Origin: Sphingomonas sp. PL-96
GTDB lineage: Bacteria; Pseudomonadota; Alphaproteobacteria; Sphingomonadales; Sphingomonadaceae
Reading direction: 5' to 3'
Length of the DNA stretch: 64,000 nucleotides
NCBI RefSeq assembly: GCF_020707215.1
Contig: NZ_JAJFET010000003.1
Span: 62,001 to 126,000, forward strand
The position numbers and the translations under genes are program-made. The notes below the pieces were generated by a model. The model ran no database searches. It saw nothing but the letters and a program-made list of their open reading frames with translations, and was not told the origin of the DNA. Positions 44,244 to 52,781 of the stretch are shown here, piece after piece. Each line of letters starts with the position of its first letter. Position 1 is the stretch's first letter.

Positions 44244-45433
44244 GTGGCAGTCTCCTGAGAGGGCGGATACTCTTGGGCCGGACGCCTGTGCTTCTTGTCG
44301 AGGCGACGGGCGATCCATGCCGTCATGGGACGCTCGCCCCAGCGGAAGGAGGCCAGCGCAAGCGCGACCGCTGCGATCACCGCAGCTGCGACCAGCGCGC
44401 CCCCGGGAAACAGCGTGACCGAGGGCAGCTTTTGCGCCAGCTTTCCCAGCACGATCAGCGTGACCGGGTGCAGGAGGTAGAGCGAGTAGGAGGCGTCGCC
44501 GACGCGGGTGAGCGGCACAACCCACGGGCTGAACCGCGGCTCCGGGCCCAGCGTCGCTGCGGCAAGCAGTGCGGCGGCCGGTACGCCTGCAACGAGCACG
44601 CGCGGCCAGTCGTTGGCAACGGTCGTGCCCAGCGCGCCATTGAAGACGTTTGCGGGATCGAGCACCAGCAGCGCCGTCGCGACGCAGCCCAGCGCTATTC
44701 GCATCCGGCCGGAGAGCCGAACGCCTTCGGACAGGCCCAGCCCGACGGCCATGCCCAAGCCAAAGTCGAGCAGGATCGGGCGGGTCCAGAAATGGAGCGC
44801 TACCTGGGTTTCGGGCACCGCAGTGCCAAGCGCCACAAGCAGCAGCAACACCGCTGCGATGATCGCGACCGCCCGTCTGCGTGGAAGCGAGACTGCGAGC
44901 GTGAACAGGGCATAGAAGAACATCTCGTAATTGAGCGTCCAACCCAGGTCGAACACGGGGAATATCTGTCGATCGCCATATGTGTCGAACGGCAGGAAGG
45001 CGTAGGACGCGACGATTGCCGCCCCGGACGGAAAGCGATCTCCGCCTTTGAGCGTCGCGGCGAGCAGCAACGCGAGAAAGACCGTGGTTACCACCCAATA
45101 GAGTGGCACGATCCGGATAAGCCGTCGCTTCAAGAAATCTATCGGCGCCCTTGGCTGTCCGAATAGATGACGTGACGCATAGACCATGATGAAGCCGGAG
45201 ATGACAAAGAAGAGGTCGACGCTGGCACCCCATGGAAGCATCGTCGAACGGACGAAGCTCTGTCCGGCACTCTGCTTGATCCACGCGACCGCGCTCTGGC
45301 TATGGCCGATCACCACCATCGTCGCTGCCGTGGCGCGCATCACCTGCACGGGCCACAGCACGGCGCGCCGATCAGGCGAGACCGCCGGACGTGCGGCGTG
45401 CCGGTGGTCGGAAACGGCATGATGGTTGTTCAT
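44240..45433 (-). CDS. Membrane O-acyltransferase (acyltransferase 3 family, OafA-like)
   Basis: A second acyltransferase, 397 residues from the ATG at 45433. Signature blocks are VMRATAATMVVIGHSQ (catalytic His), GASVDLFFVISGFIMVYAS and RRLIRIVPLYW, then LNYEMFFYALF and DASYSLYLLHPV. About ten TM helices are visible. There is no strong ribosome-binding site before 45433, and the frame is open 46 codons further up, so the start is uncertain. It is divergent from a GT4 gene with a TCATTTGATG copy in the gap. It probably adds a second acyl decoration. Confidence 0.88.
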   Translation of the reverse strand: MNNHHAVSDHRHAARPAVSPDRRAVLWPVQVMRATAATMVVIGHSQSAVAWIKQSAGQSFVRSTMLPWGASVDLFFVISGFIMVYASRHLFGQPRAPIDFLKRRLIRIVPLYWVVTTVFLALLLAATLKGGDRFPSGAAIVASYAFLPFDTYGDRQIFPVFDLGWTLNYEMFFYALFTLAVSLPRRRAVAIIAAVLLLLVALGTAVPETQVALHFWTRPILLDFGLGMAVGLGLSEGVRLSGRMRIALGCVATALLVLDPANVFNGALGTTVANDWPRVLVAGVPAAALLAAATLGPEPRFSPWVVPLTRVGDASYSLYLLHPVTLIVLGKLAQKLPSVTLFPGGALVAAAVIAAVALALASFRWGERPMTAWIARRLDKKHRRPAQEYPPSQETAT

Positions 45434-45470
45434 CGATGCTGTTGAACATGACGTTGCGTTCAAAACTTCA

Positions 45471-45480
45471 TCATTTGATG
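45471..45480 (+). promoter_or_regulatory. TCATTTGATG motif, copy 3
   Basis: An exact copy in the gap between the second acyltransferase and the next GT4 gene, ending 76 bp before the GT4 start. A TCA trinucleotide repeat precedes it directly. Confidence 0.55.
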
Positions 45481-45556
45481 CGGCTGGGAATTTTACATTC
45501 GGGCACCCCTGCACGGACGTTGCTGTGTTCGACGACCACTTTTCTCCGGAGTGCCG

Positions 45557-46699
45557 ATGAAGATCCTCCACGTCGCCGAAACCGCCAAGGGCGGTGTGGG
45601 TACCTATCTTGCCGAGCTGTTGCCGCTACAGGCGCAGAGCTTCGGCGCGCGGAACGTCCGGATGCTGGTGCCTGCCGCCCATGCGGGGCACGTCACCGGC
45701 GTCGACAAGCAGATGGTGCGGTGCTGGCGTCGCTCTGGTCGCTCGCCGCTGAACTTGCTTCGCCTGGCGCTTGCGATCCGTACCGAAGTCGCGCGGTTCA
45801 ACCCGACCCTGGTGCATGCCCATTCCAGCTTTGCCGGCGCGGTGTTGCGGATGATGTATCCATCCGAGCGACCGTTCCGGCTGGTTTATTGCCCGCACGG
45901 CTGGGGGTTCGATCGTCCGTCGTCGCACGCGAAGAACCGCATGCTGGCGATGGTCGAGCGGGCACTGGCATCCAAGTGTGACGAGATCATCGTGATTTCC
46001 GAGCACGAGCGCTCCGAAGGTCTGCGTATCGGCATTCCCCATGCGAGCATGAGCCTGGTGCTAAACGGCATCAGTGACGGACCGCCATCGCTGCCGTCGC
46101 ATTGGGAGGACGAGCGGCTCAAGGTGCTGTTCGTCGGGAGGTTGGACCGGCAGAAGGGTTTCGACACGTTGCTGGATGCCGTCGCCCCGCTGGCAGACCG
46201 CATCTGCGTCCGGGCGCTAGGGGAGGCGGTTGCCGACCCCAGGAAATCCCGCACAGGGGGAGAGGGCATCCAGCTGCTCGGCTGGCGCTCGCTCGCGGAA
46301 ATCGCGGGAGAGATCGCCGCCGCGGACGTCGTGGTGGTGCCTTCGCGCTGGGAAGGATTCGGTCTGGTTGCACTGGAGGCGATGCGCGGAAGCTGCGCGG
46401 TCGTCGCCTCGGACGTGGGGGGACTTCGCGAGATCGTGGTCGACGGCGTCACCGGCCGGTTGGTCCCGCCGGATGCACCCGGCCGCTTGATGGAGGTGCT
46501 GTCTCACGGCGATCGCGCCTATTGGAAGCGGTTGGGGAAAGAGGGACGCCGCCGCTTCGTCTCGTTCTTCACCGCCGAACGGATGAACGCCGATCTGGTC
46601 CAGGTCTACCTGCACCTCGAATCCGGCATCGCCGACGTGCCGCTCGGACCGCGCCCGCTTCTGGTGCGTGAAGTGCCGCGGAGCCGCAGGCGTGCGTGA
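45557..46699 (+). CDS. GT4 glycosyltransferase
   Basis: A GT-B enzyme of 380 residues. It opens with KILHVAETAKGGVGTYLAEL (the GGV loop of the acceptor site) and has the donor domain KVLFVGRLDRQKGFDTLLDA, then VVVPSRWEGFGLVALEAM and VASDVGGLREIVVDGVTGRLV. The ATG at 45557 is preceded by GGAG; a GTG six bases upstream is the alternative. It is the first of two overlapping glycosyltransferase genes. The donor sugar is unknown. Confidence 0.9.
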   Translation: MKILHVAETAKGGVGTYLAELLPLQAQSFGARNVRMLVPAAHAGHVTGVDKQMVRCWRRSGRSPLNLLRLALAIRTEVARFNPTLVHAHSSFAGAVLRMMYPSERPFRLVYCPHGWGFDRPSSHAKNRMLAMVERALASKCDEIIVISEHERSEGLRIGIPHASMSLVLNGISDGPPSLPSHWEDERLKVLFVGRLDRQKGFDTLLDAVAPLADRICVRALGEAVADPRKSRTGGEGIQLLGWRSLAEIAGEIAAADVVVVPSRWEGFGLVALEAMRGSCAVVASDVGGLREIVVDGVTGRLVPPDAPGRLMEVLSHGDRAYWKRLGKEGRRRFVSFFTAERMNADLVQVYLHLESGIADVPLGPRPLLVREVPRSRRRA

Positions 46700-47966
46700 G
46701 GCGCGAGTCGTCATTCTCTCCGACTATGTCGGGGGCGGGGGTGCGGCGACGGGCGGTGCGGGCCATGCGGTGCAGGCCAGCTATCGAGCATTACGTGCAG
46801 CCGGCGTCGACGTCCGTGTGATCGCCGGCTTCGGGCCAGTTCCTCCCAAAGGGTCCGAACGCTTCATGTCGTTAGGCGGGAGCGACCTGCGCGAGAAGGG
46901 CGGAGTTGCAACGCTGGCGAGCATCTACAATCCGGGCGCTGCAGCGGCGCTGCGAACGGCGCTGGCCGGAGCGGATCGAGCACGGACGGTGGTGATCCTC
47001 CACCAATGGACCCGCTACCTGTCGCCTGCCGTCGTACGTGCACTCGCAGGCTTCCGGCTGATGGTCTACATGCACGAATACTTCTGGGCGTGCCCGAATG
47101 GCGCCTATTACGACTTCCAATTGGCAGCGCCCTGCACGCGACGGCCGATGGGGGCGGCGTGCCTCGCCGCCGACTGCGACCGGCAAGGCCGTGTTCACAA
47201 GCTGGGACGGGTCCTGCGTCAGGCCGCGCTGCTCGTCGCACGGATAGGGTCCGCGGACGACCGCTTGTGCCTGCATCTCTCCGAGCGGGCGAGGGCGACC
47301 GCAGCGCCGCTGCTACCGGGGGAGCAGCACGCCGTGCTTTACAATCCCGGGGAGGTCGGGTTGCGGCCACCACCTACGCCAGACAATCCCCGATATGACG
47401 TCGGCTATTTCGGCCGGCTCGAACCCGAGAAAGGCGTCACCCTGCTCGCGCAGGCGATCACCCGCGGCGGCCTCTCGGGGCTGCTCGTCGGGGAGGGTTC
47501 GCTTGGACGAGTAGCAGCGGGGTGGGGCGGGATCACCTATCGCGCATGGCAGCCCCGGGAGACGATGCTGGCAGCGATGCGCCGCTGCCGTGTGGTTGTG
47601 CTGCCATCGCTGTGGCACGAGACCTGGGGGCTCATCGTGCCGGAGGCGATGGCAGCAGGCGTGGCCGTGCTGGTCTCGTCTCGCGCTGGGTCGGCCGAAT
47701 TGGTGGATCGCTTCGGCGGGGGGCTGGTATTCGATCCCGGTGTGCCCGGGGACCTTGAGAGGAAGCTGGACATAGTGCTCAACCCGCGGCCGGGCGAGTG
47801 CCTCGCCCCGGTTCGCGACTGGGCAGGCTTTCGCGAAGCCCTCTCCGCCCGGCGCCACGCGCAGCGTCTCATCGAACTCGCCGCGTCAACCTGGGGCCTT
47901 GATCTGGGAGGGGCGCCCGGCGTCAGCGCCGCTCGACCAGTGGCGTCAGCAGCTTCGATAGCTTGA
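46692..47966 (+). CDS. GT4 glycosyltransferase with Cys-rich insert
   Basis: The start is taken as GTG 46692, with GGAG 9 bp upstream, overlapping the end of the preceding gene by 8 bp; GTG 46668 is possible. This gives 424 residues. The N-terminal domain starts ARVVILSDYVGGGGAATGGAG. A distinctive block YMHEYFWACPNGAYYDF is followed by PCTRRPMGAACLAADCDR, a Cys-rich loop that marks a GT4 subgroup found in exopolysaccharide and O-antigen loci. The donor domain has VGYFGRLEPEKGVTLLAQA and LPSLWHETWGLIVPEAM. Its last 44 bp overlap the convergent GT4 gene. Confidence 0.88.
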   Translation: MREARVVILSDYVGGGGAATGGAGHAVQASYRALRAAGVDVRVIAGFGPVPPKGSERFMSLGGSDLREKGGVATLASIYNPGAAAALRTALAGADRARTVVILHQWTRYLSPAVVRALAGFRLMVYMHEYFWACPNGAYYDFQLAAPCTRRPMGAACLAADCDRQGRVHKLGRVLRQAALLVARIGSADDRLCLHLSERARATAAPLLPGEQHAVLYNPGEVGLRPPPTPDNPRYDVGYFGRLEPEKGVTLLAQAITRGGLSGLLVGEGSLGRVAAGWGGITYRAWQPRETMLAAMRRCRVVVLPSLWHETWGLIVPEAMAAGVAVLVSSRAGSAELVDRFGGGLVFDPGVPGDLERKLDIVLNPRPGECLAPVRDWAGFREALSARRHAQRLIELAASTWGLDLGGAPGVSAARPVASAASIA

Positions 47967-49071
47967 GCCCGGCCGCCTCCCACCGGAAGGCCTCGGCGCG
48001 CTCAAGGCCAGCCGCGATCTTTGCTGCACGAAGTTCGGGGCGCTCCCCAAGCCTCCGGATCTGCTCGGCCCAATCGGCCGGATCGTCCATGCCGGCGTAA
48101 CAGATTGCATCGCGACCGATTTCAGGGATCGCGCCGCCTGGAGCTGCGAGCACGGGACACCGGCATAGCATCGCCTCGACCGGCGGCAGCCCGAAGCCCT
48201 CCGTGCGCGATGGATACAGGAGACATCTCGCACCGTCGTACAAGGCCCGGAGGGCCGCGTCGCCGACACTGCCGACGAAGACGGCCTGGGGTGGCGCGAC
48301 CACGCCGGCCTTCGCCAGTGCCTCGCGTGTCGGTCCGACGACCACGAGCTGCACGTCGGACAACTCGCCGCGCGCAAAGGCGGCGAACACCACCTGCAGA
48401 TTCTTGTAGCGCGCGCTCGAGCCGAACACGAGGCAATAGCTGCCTCGCACCAGGGCGTGTGCATCGATCACGGACGGGTCCGCTGCAAGTTGCAAAATGT
48501 GGTCCGCTCCGTTGTGGATCACGTGCGTCCGCACCGGATCCGCGATCGCGAACGTCGCCAGGCTGTCGCGCGCGTAGTCAGAGACAGTCAGCACGACCTG
48601 GCTGCTACGCGCCCCGACCGGGACCAGCGTTCGGTAGCCGAACCGCAATTTGGCGGGGTAGGACTCGGGCGACAAGCGGAACTGCGCGTCGTGGACCATC
48701 GTCAGCTTTCGCCGGTGGAGCCGGGGGGCAAGGTTGGCGAAGCTGGCGAGCGCACCGCTTCGTGCGGCGATTGGCAAAATCGCCTGCTCCCAAAGCTGGG
48801 TATGGCCGAACCGCTGGGGAACTGCACGGATCGCTGTGAAGCGGGGGGCCCAATTGTCGCGCTCCGGCAGGAGGAGCCGCATGTCCCAATTCGCGGGCTG
48901 CCCCCCACTCGTCGCCAGCCGGTCGAGTTCCTGCAGCAGGCGATCGGCGACTCGGTGGACGCCGTTCACGGCACCGCCATAGAATTTCCCGTTCAGGAAC
49001 AGGCGTCCGGCGAATGTGTCCGCCCGCGGCAGAGGTCCGGGCAAGTCACCCGAATGGATGCGCATCAGCAT
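47923..49071 (-). CDS. GT4 glycosyltransferase
   Basis: A protein of 382 residues. The acceptor-side start is FLNGKFYGGAVNGVHRVADRLLQEL. The donor domain has YCLVFGSSARYKNLQVVFAAF and LLYPSRTEGFGLPPVEAMLCRCPVLAAPGGAIPEI, the mannosyl/rhamnosyl-transferase-like pattern of the WbdA/WsaE kind. The start at 49071 directly precedes the fold. The gene is divergent from the AraC-type gene, with a near copy of the locus motif upstream. Its 3' end runs 44 bp into the convergent neighbour, a long overlap for two genes of the same family. Confidence 0.9.
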   Translation of the reverse strand: MLMRIHSGDLPGPLPRADTFAGRLFLNGKFYGGAVNGVHRVADRLLQELDRLATSGGQPANWDMRLLLPERDNWAPRFTAIRAVPQRFGHTQLWEQAILPIAARSGALASFANLAPRLHRRKLTMVHDAQFRLSPESYPAKLRFGYRTLVPVGARSSQVVLTVSDYARDSLATFAIADPVRTHVIHNGADHILQLAADPSVIDAHALVRGSYCLVFGSSARYKNLQVVFAAFARGELSDVQLVVVGPTREALAKAGVVAPPQAVFVGSVGDAALRALYDGARCLLYPSRTEGFGLPPVEAMLCRCPVLAAPGGAIPEIGRDAICYAGMDDPADWAEQIRRLGERPELRAAKIAAGLERAEAFRWEAAGLKLSKLLTPLVERR

Positions 49072-49106
49072 TCCGTCGCTTTAACCGGGGCGTTGGGCCG
49101 CTCGAT

Positions 49107-49115
49107 CATCAAATA
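49107..49115 (-). promoter_or_regulatory. Near copy of the locus motif, minus strand
   Basis: On the minus strand the sequence reads TATTTGATG, matching the last eight bases of TCATTTGATG. It lies 36 bp upstream of the GT4 start at 49071, in the gene's own orientation. Confidence 0.45.
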
Positions 49116-49315
49116 GCAAACAAACCGATCATGTATCTGCGATGGCGGCGCGCCCCCTTCCGATTTCGCTCGGCATTGCAGGGTGCGGAAGGAAGCGACA
49201 TGCACCTCCGGGAGACCGACCCACTTCCCAGACCTGCCGGCACATGCCCGGCCCGGCAGGGCGCATCCCCGTCGAGCGGTACGACACGGTGACCAGGGAG
49301 GAGAGGAGAACCGCG

Positions 49316-49660
49316 GTGGAAGGCGCGCGCGAGGCGGCAATCGCGCGGGTGGTCGCCTACATCCTCGATCATCCGCAGGCCCCGCTGCTGCGGCAAGACT
49401 TGGCGGATCTGGCCGCGATGAACCTTCGCACCTTCTCGCACGTGTTCGCCTCCGTCACGGGCGCCAGTCTGGCGACCTTTGTCCGGACCGCACGTGTGGC
49501 GCACGCGCGATATCTGCTTCGTGAAACCGACCTCACGATTGCCGAGGTGATGCGCTGCAGCGGCTTCTCCAGCACCGAACTCGGCCGCAGGGCCTTTCTC
49601 AGCATCACGCAGGTATCGCCGGTGCAGTACAGAAGCGAGTTGAGAGCGCGCCCCGACTAA
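49316..49660 (+). CDS. AraC-type helix-turn-helix protein, DNA-binding domain only
   Basis: The start is taken as GTG 49316, because GGAGGAGAGGAG ends 6 bp before it, giving 114 residues. In-frame starts at 49244 and 49142 would add unstructured sequence. The body is an AraC/XylS double HTH: LRQDLADLAAMNLRTFSHVFASVTGASLATFVRTARVAHARYLL, then LTIAEVMRCSGFSSTELGRRAFLSITQVSPVQYR. It has no ligand-binding domain. It is the only DNA-binding protein encoded within the polysaccharide locus proper, next to the NRPS-like gene, so it is a candidate for the factor that recognises the repeated TCATTTGATG motif. That link is inference. Confidence 0.82.
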   Translation: MEGAREAAIARVVAYILDHPQAPLLRQDLADLAAMNLRTFSHVFASVTGASLATFVRTARVAHARYLLRETDLTIAEVMRCSGFSSTELGRRAFLSITQVSPVQYRSELRARPD

Positions 49661-49848
49661 TCGTGAGCGGTGGCGACACTTCGAACAATTGCGAGCTGTC
49701 GGCACACCCCCGACGGCCGACCATCTCGCCGTCGATATAGCTGATCGGAACAACTCATTTGTTAAGTTCCACCCCGCCAAAAGCGCGACAACGCGGATAG
49801 GCCGGTCAAGAGGTGCGAAATAGCGCACTCGTTCGGCGGGGGGGAACG

Positions 49849-52353
49849 ATGCCGCAGGACCAAATGAGCACCGTCACGATCGAGGTCGAGCAGGATATTT
49901 CCCATTCGACCATGATACGGATCGAACAAGCGGTTCTGAGCCAGTGCAAGCGATCCCCGACGCATCCCGCAATCTGTATCGAAGATGACGTCTGGACGTA
50001 CGCACAGCTGGAAGGATACATCAACCGCATCTCCGCTGCGATACGGACGCGCACGGATCACCCCGATCCCCTTATCGGTGTTTGCCTCCCTCGATCCAAC
50101 GAGATGATCGGTTGCCTGCTCGGCGTGATGGCGGCCGGGGGGGCGTACCTCCCGCTGGATCCGGATCTGCCTCCGGCAAGACTTGCGTTGATCTTGGAGG
50201 ATGCTGCGCCAACGTTGATCCTGGGAACCGCAGAATCGTTGCTCGCACTGCCGTATAGTGGGGCCGCGCCCCTGCTGCTGGATGACGTGCCGTCGATCTA
50301 TGCTGCGCCCCAGGCGGACGTTTCCAGGAACCGCAGCGACCAGGATCTCGCCTACGTCATCTACACGTCCGGTTCGACGGGCAAGCCCAAGGGTGTGGAG
50401 GTCGAGCATCGCTCGGTGGTGGCGCTGGTGCACGCCATGGCATCCTCTCCAGGCTTCACTGCAGACGACACCATGCTGGCCGTGACGCGCGTCACATTCG
50501 ATATGTCGGTGCTCGACTGGTTCCTGCCGCTCATGCTGGGTGGCAGGCTGGTCATCGTACCCTTCGACGTCGCGTCCGATCCAAGGCGCTTGGGAGCCGC
50601 CATCGCTGCATCCCGCGCAACCGTGATGCAGGCTACGCCAACGACCTGGCGTGCGCTGCTCGAAGCTGGCTGGCAAGGCAGCGCCGACCTCCGCATCTGG
50701 TGCGGTGGCGAGGCAATGACGAGAGACCTCGCCGAACGCCTGCTACCCCGCTGCGCGCAGTTGTGGAACATGTTCGGTCCGACGGAGACGACCGTCTGGT
50801 CCACGGGCCATCGCGTTGAGCAACTCGAGGCGACGATCCCGATCGGACGCGCGCTACCCGGTGAAGGTGCGCACGTCCTTGGTGTCGATCTGTTGCCCCT
50901 GAAAGCCGGGGAAATCGGAGAGCTTTATCTGTCCGGCAGCGGTCTTGCCCGGGGCTATCGCGGCAAACCGGACCTTACGTCCGAGCGGTTCGTGGAACTA
51001 CAGGGTGTGGGTCGTGCCTATCGTACGGGCGATCTTGCCAGCATCGACGAGGATGGCCAGTTGCGTCACCACGGCCGTTGCGATGACCAGGTCAAGGTCC
51101 GCGGCTACCGGATCGAACTCGGCGATGTGGAAAGCGCGCTTTCCGAACACCCGGCCGTTGCGTGGTGCGCGGTGCGGTGTTGGGACGACGCGTTGGGCGA
51201 AAACGCGCTGTTCGGCTACGTGGTTCTTCGCGAAGAGAAGATCGATTTCGAACTCATGGCGTATCTGCGCGAGCAACTGCCCGCGTACATGGTGCCGCAG
51301 CAGATCTTTCGTCTCAACGCCATGCCGCTTTCCCCGAACGGCAAGATCGATCGTGGCGCGTTGCTCCACCCCAGCCTGATGACCACTGCGCCAGCGGCAT
51401 TGCCCAAGGGCAATCTCGATGACCTGACGCGGACCGAACGAGCCCTGGCCGCGATCTGGAACGACCTGCTGCCGACCTTCGTCACGTCCCGGAGCGACGA
51501 CTTCTTTGACATGGGCGGCTATTCGCTGATGACGGTACGCCTGCTCTGTCACATCCAGGAGCGCTTCGGAGCTGATCTGGCGCTCCCCGACCTGCTTCAG
51601 CATTCCAGCCTGAAGGCGATGGCGGCACTGATCGACAATCATGACGGCCAATCGCGCGAGGTAGAGCTCTTTTCCCTGCAACCGCAGGGGAACGGGCTGC
51701 CGCTGATCTGGCTGGATGCCGGTTTTCTGATGCGGGGCGTCCATCGCCAGGTCGATCCTCGATGCCCGATCTACGGCCTCAACATCAGCCATGCGGAGGA
51801 GCAGCGCCTGCTTGCCGCATCGTTCGACCTGACCGCACTGGCTGCCGTGATCGTCGGTCACCTCGAGCGCCTCGTCCCGACGGGGCCCATCCTGCTTGGT
51901 GGCTGGTGCAGGTGGGCCATCGTCGCATGGGAAGTTGCCCAGCAACTCCGTCACGCCGGTCGGGACATGCGCCTCCTGGTGCTGCTGGATGCCGAGCGCC
52001 CGGACCTGCGCAAGCCTCTGCCGATACGAAGCCGCCTTGCACAGCTGGTCAGGCGCAGCGCACCCGCGCCGCAGACCTCTTCGTTCGGTGACGTGGTGCT
52101 CGCACGGTCCCAGAGTTACCGACCGGCCCCCTATGACGGCGAGGTGGCATTGTTGCTCGCCGGCAGTCGTCCAGGTGGCGCCTCGCCCGATGGTGGATGG
52201 GCAGAGCTGGTGAAGGGGCCACTCACCATCTTGCAGTCTGCAGGCGATCATGAATCAATGGTGCGCTTCCCGCACTCGGAAGCGCTTGCGAACAATCTGA
52301 GCCGTGCGCTGTTACCTTGCGCGCTTGTTGAGGAGCGGCGACGGCATTGCTAG
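49849..52353 (+). CDS. NRPS-like enzyme, adenylation - carrier - thioesterase (A-PCP-TE)
   Basis: The ATG at 49849 follows a G-rich ribosome site, giving 834 residues; an in-frame GTG lies at 49813. The A domain (about 20-510) has A3 YTSGSTGKPKG near 171, A5 NMFGPTETT, A7 YRTGDLA, A8 VKVRGYRIELGDVE and A10 PLSPNGKIDR. The PCP (about 530-600) has Ser559 in FFDMGGYSL for phosphopantetheine. The TE (about 620-830) has GGWCRWAIVAWEVAQQL with Cys687 at the nucleophile position and His801 in SAGDHESMV. The residues lining the A pocket by alignment to PheA read D-M-L-Q-I-C-M-V-W-K, close to the glycine code D-I-L-Q-L-G-L-I-W-K. There is no condensation domain, so it may load a small amino acid and transfer it to another molecule, perhaps the polysaccharide. 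Confidence 0.85.
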   Translation: MPQDQMSTVTIEVEQDISHSTMIRIEQAVLSQCKRSPTHPAICIEDDVWTYAQLEGYINRISAAIRTRTDHPDPLIGVCLPRSNEMIGCLLGVMAAGGAYLPLDPDLPPARLALILEDAAPTLILGTAESLLALPYSGAAPLLLDDVPSIYAAPQADVSRNRSDQDLAYVIYTSGSTGKPKGVEVEHRSVVALVHAMASSPGFTADDTMLAVTRVTFDMSVLDWFLPLMLGGRLVIVPFDVASDPRRLGAAIAASRATVMQATPTTWRALLEAGWQGSADLRIWCGGEAMTRDLAERLLPRCAQLWNMFGPTETTVWSTGHRVEQLEATIPIGRALPGEGAHVLGVDLLPLKAGEIGELYLSGSGLARGYRGKPDLTSERFVELQGVGRAYRTGDLASIDEDGQLRHHGRCDDQVKVRGYRIELGDVESALSEHPAVAWCAVRCWDDALGENALFGYVVLREEKIDFELMAYLREQLPAYMVPQQIFRLNAMPLSPNGKIDRGALLHPSLMTTAPAALPKGNLDDLTRTERALAAIWNDLLPTFVTSRSDDFFDMGGYSLMTVRLLCHIQERFGADLALPDLLQHSSLKAMAALIDNHDGQSREVELFSLQPQGNGLPLIWLDAGFLMRGVHRQVDPRCPIYGLNISHAEEQRLLAASFDLTALAAVIVGHLERLVPTGPILLGGWCRWAIVAWEVAQQLRHAGRDMRLLVLLDAERPDLRKPLPIRSRLAQLVRRSAPAPQTSSFGDVVLARSQSYRPAPYDGEVALLLAGSRPGGASPDGGWAELVKGPLTILQSAGDHESMVRFPHSEALANNLSRALLPCALVEERRRHC

Positions 52354-52781
52354 CGGTTCAGTTCCGGTATCTGGCGAACAGGATGCGGCGTGAGCCAAGT
52401 CCTAAGCCCGCAGCAATACCTTCCAGGGCGCCTTGCCATCACATGCGGGCGGAGGTTCTCGGGAAGCTCCCGCCGAATGTATGGATGTTGCTATCCGGGG
52501 TGCTTCTACGGCTCTGCCACCGAGGCCATTCTCGCGCTTCCTGTACCGGTCGCTGTACCAGCGCGCGGTAAGAAATAGCCGTGTCGCACCATCTGCACCT
52601 CTGAGTGCAGATGGTGACCCCTACGGGCACTGTTCTGAAATTCCAGTCACTATCAGAACGTCTCAACCTATTGATTGAAAGACAGATTAGGCGAAACTTG
52701 CGGATCAGCTTGTCCCACAGCTTCTCGGCAAATCTGGATCAAAGTGTGGGACGCGATGAGGGACTTCAGAACGAGGTCACA
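52354..52781. other. Gap between NRPS-like gene and integrase
   Basis: About 428 bp. The first 220 bp are open in two frames (one overlapping the NRPS stop, 74 residues, containing KLPPNVWMLLSGVLLRLCHR) without a recognisable family, so a small gene here is possible but unsupported. A perfect hairpin lies at 52587-52616. The last 150 bp are less GC-rich than the surroundings, as expected near a mobile-element boundary. No tRNA or attachment repeat was found. Confidence 0.4.
52587..52616. repeat. Perfect 12-bp inverted repeat upstream of the integrase
   Basis: CACCATCTGCAC at 52587-52598 and GTGCAGATGGTG at 52605-52616 are exact reverse complements separated by six bases. There is no T-tract after it. 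It could be a transcription barrier, an integrase or excision-factor site, or an element end. Confidence 0.6.

Noticed and set aside
43542..45284. A single 580-codon frame covering the methyltransferase and part of the acyltransferase
   Set aside because: The upstream part is antisense-like composition in the acyltransferase's alternate frame; the ATG at 44243 overlapping the acyltransferase stop is the real start.
52347..52571. A 74-residue frame starting within the NRPS stop codon region
   Set aside because: No family pattern (not MbtH-like), Cys/Arg-rich, overlapping another open frame of equal quality.
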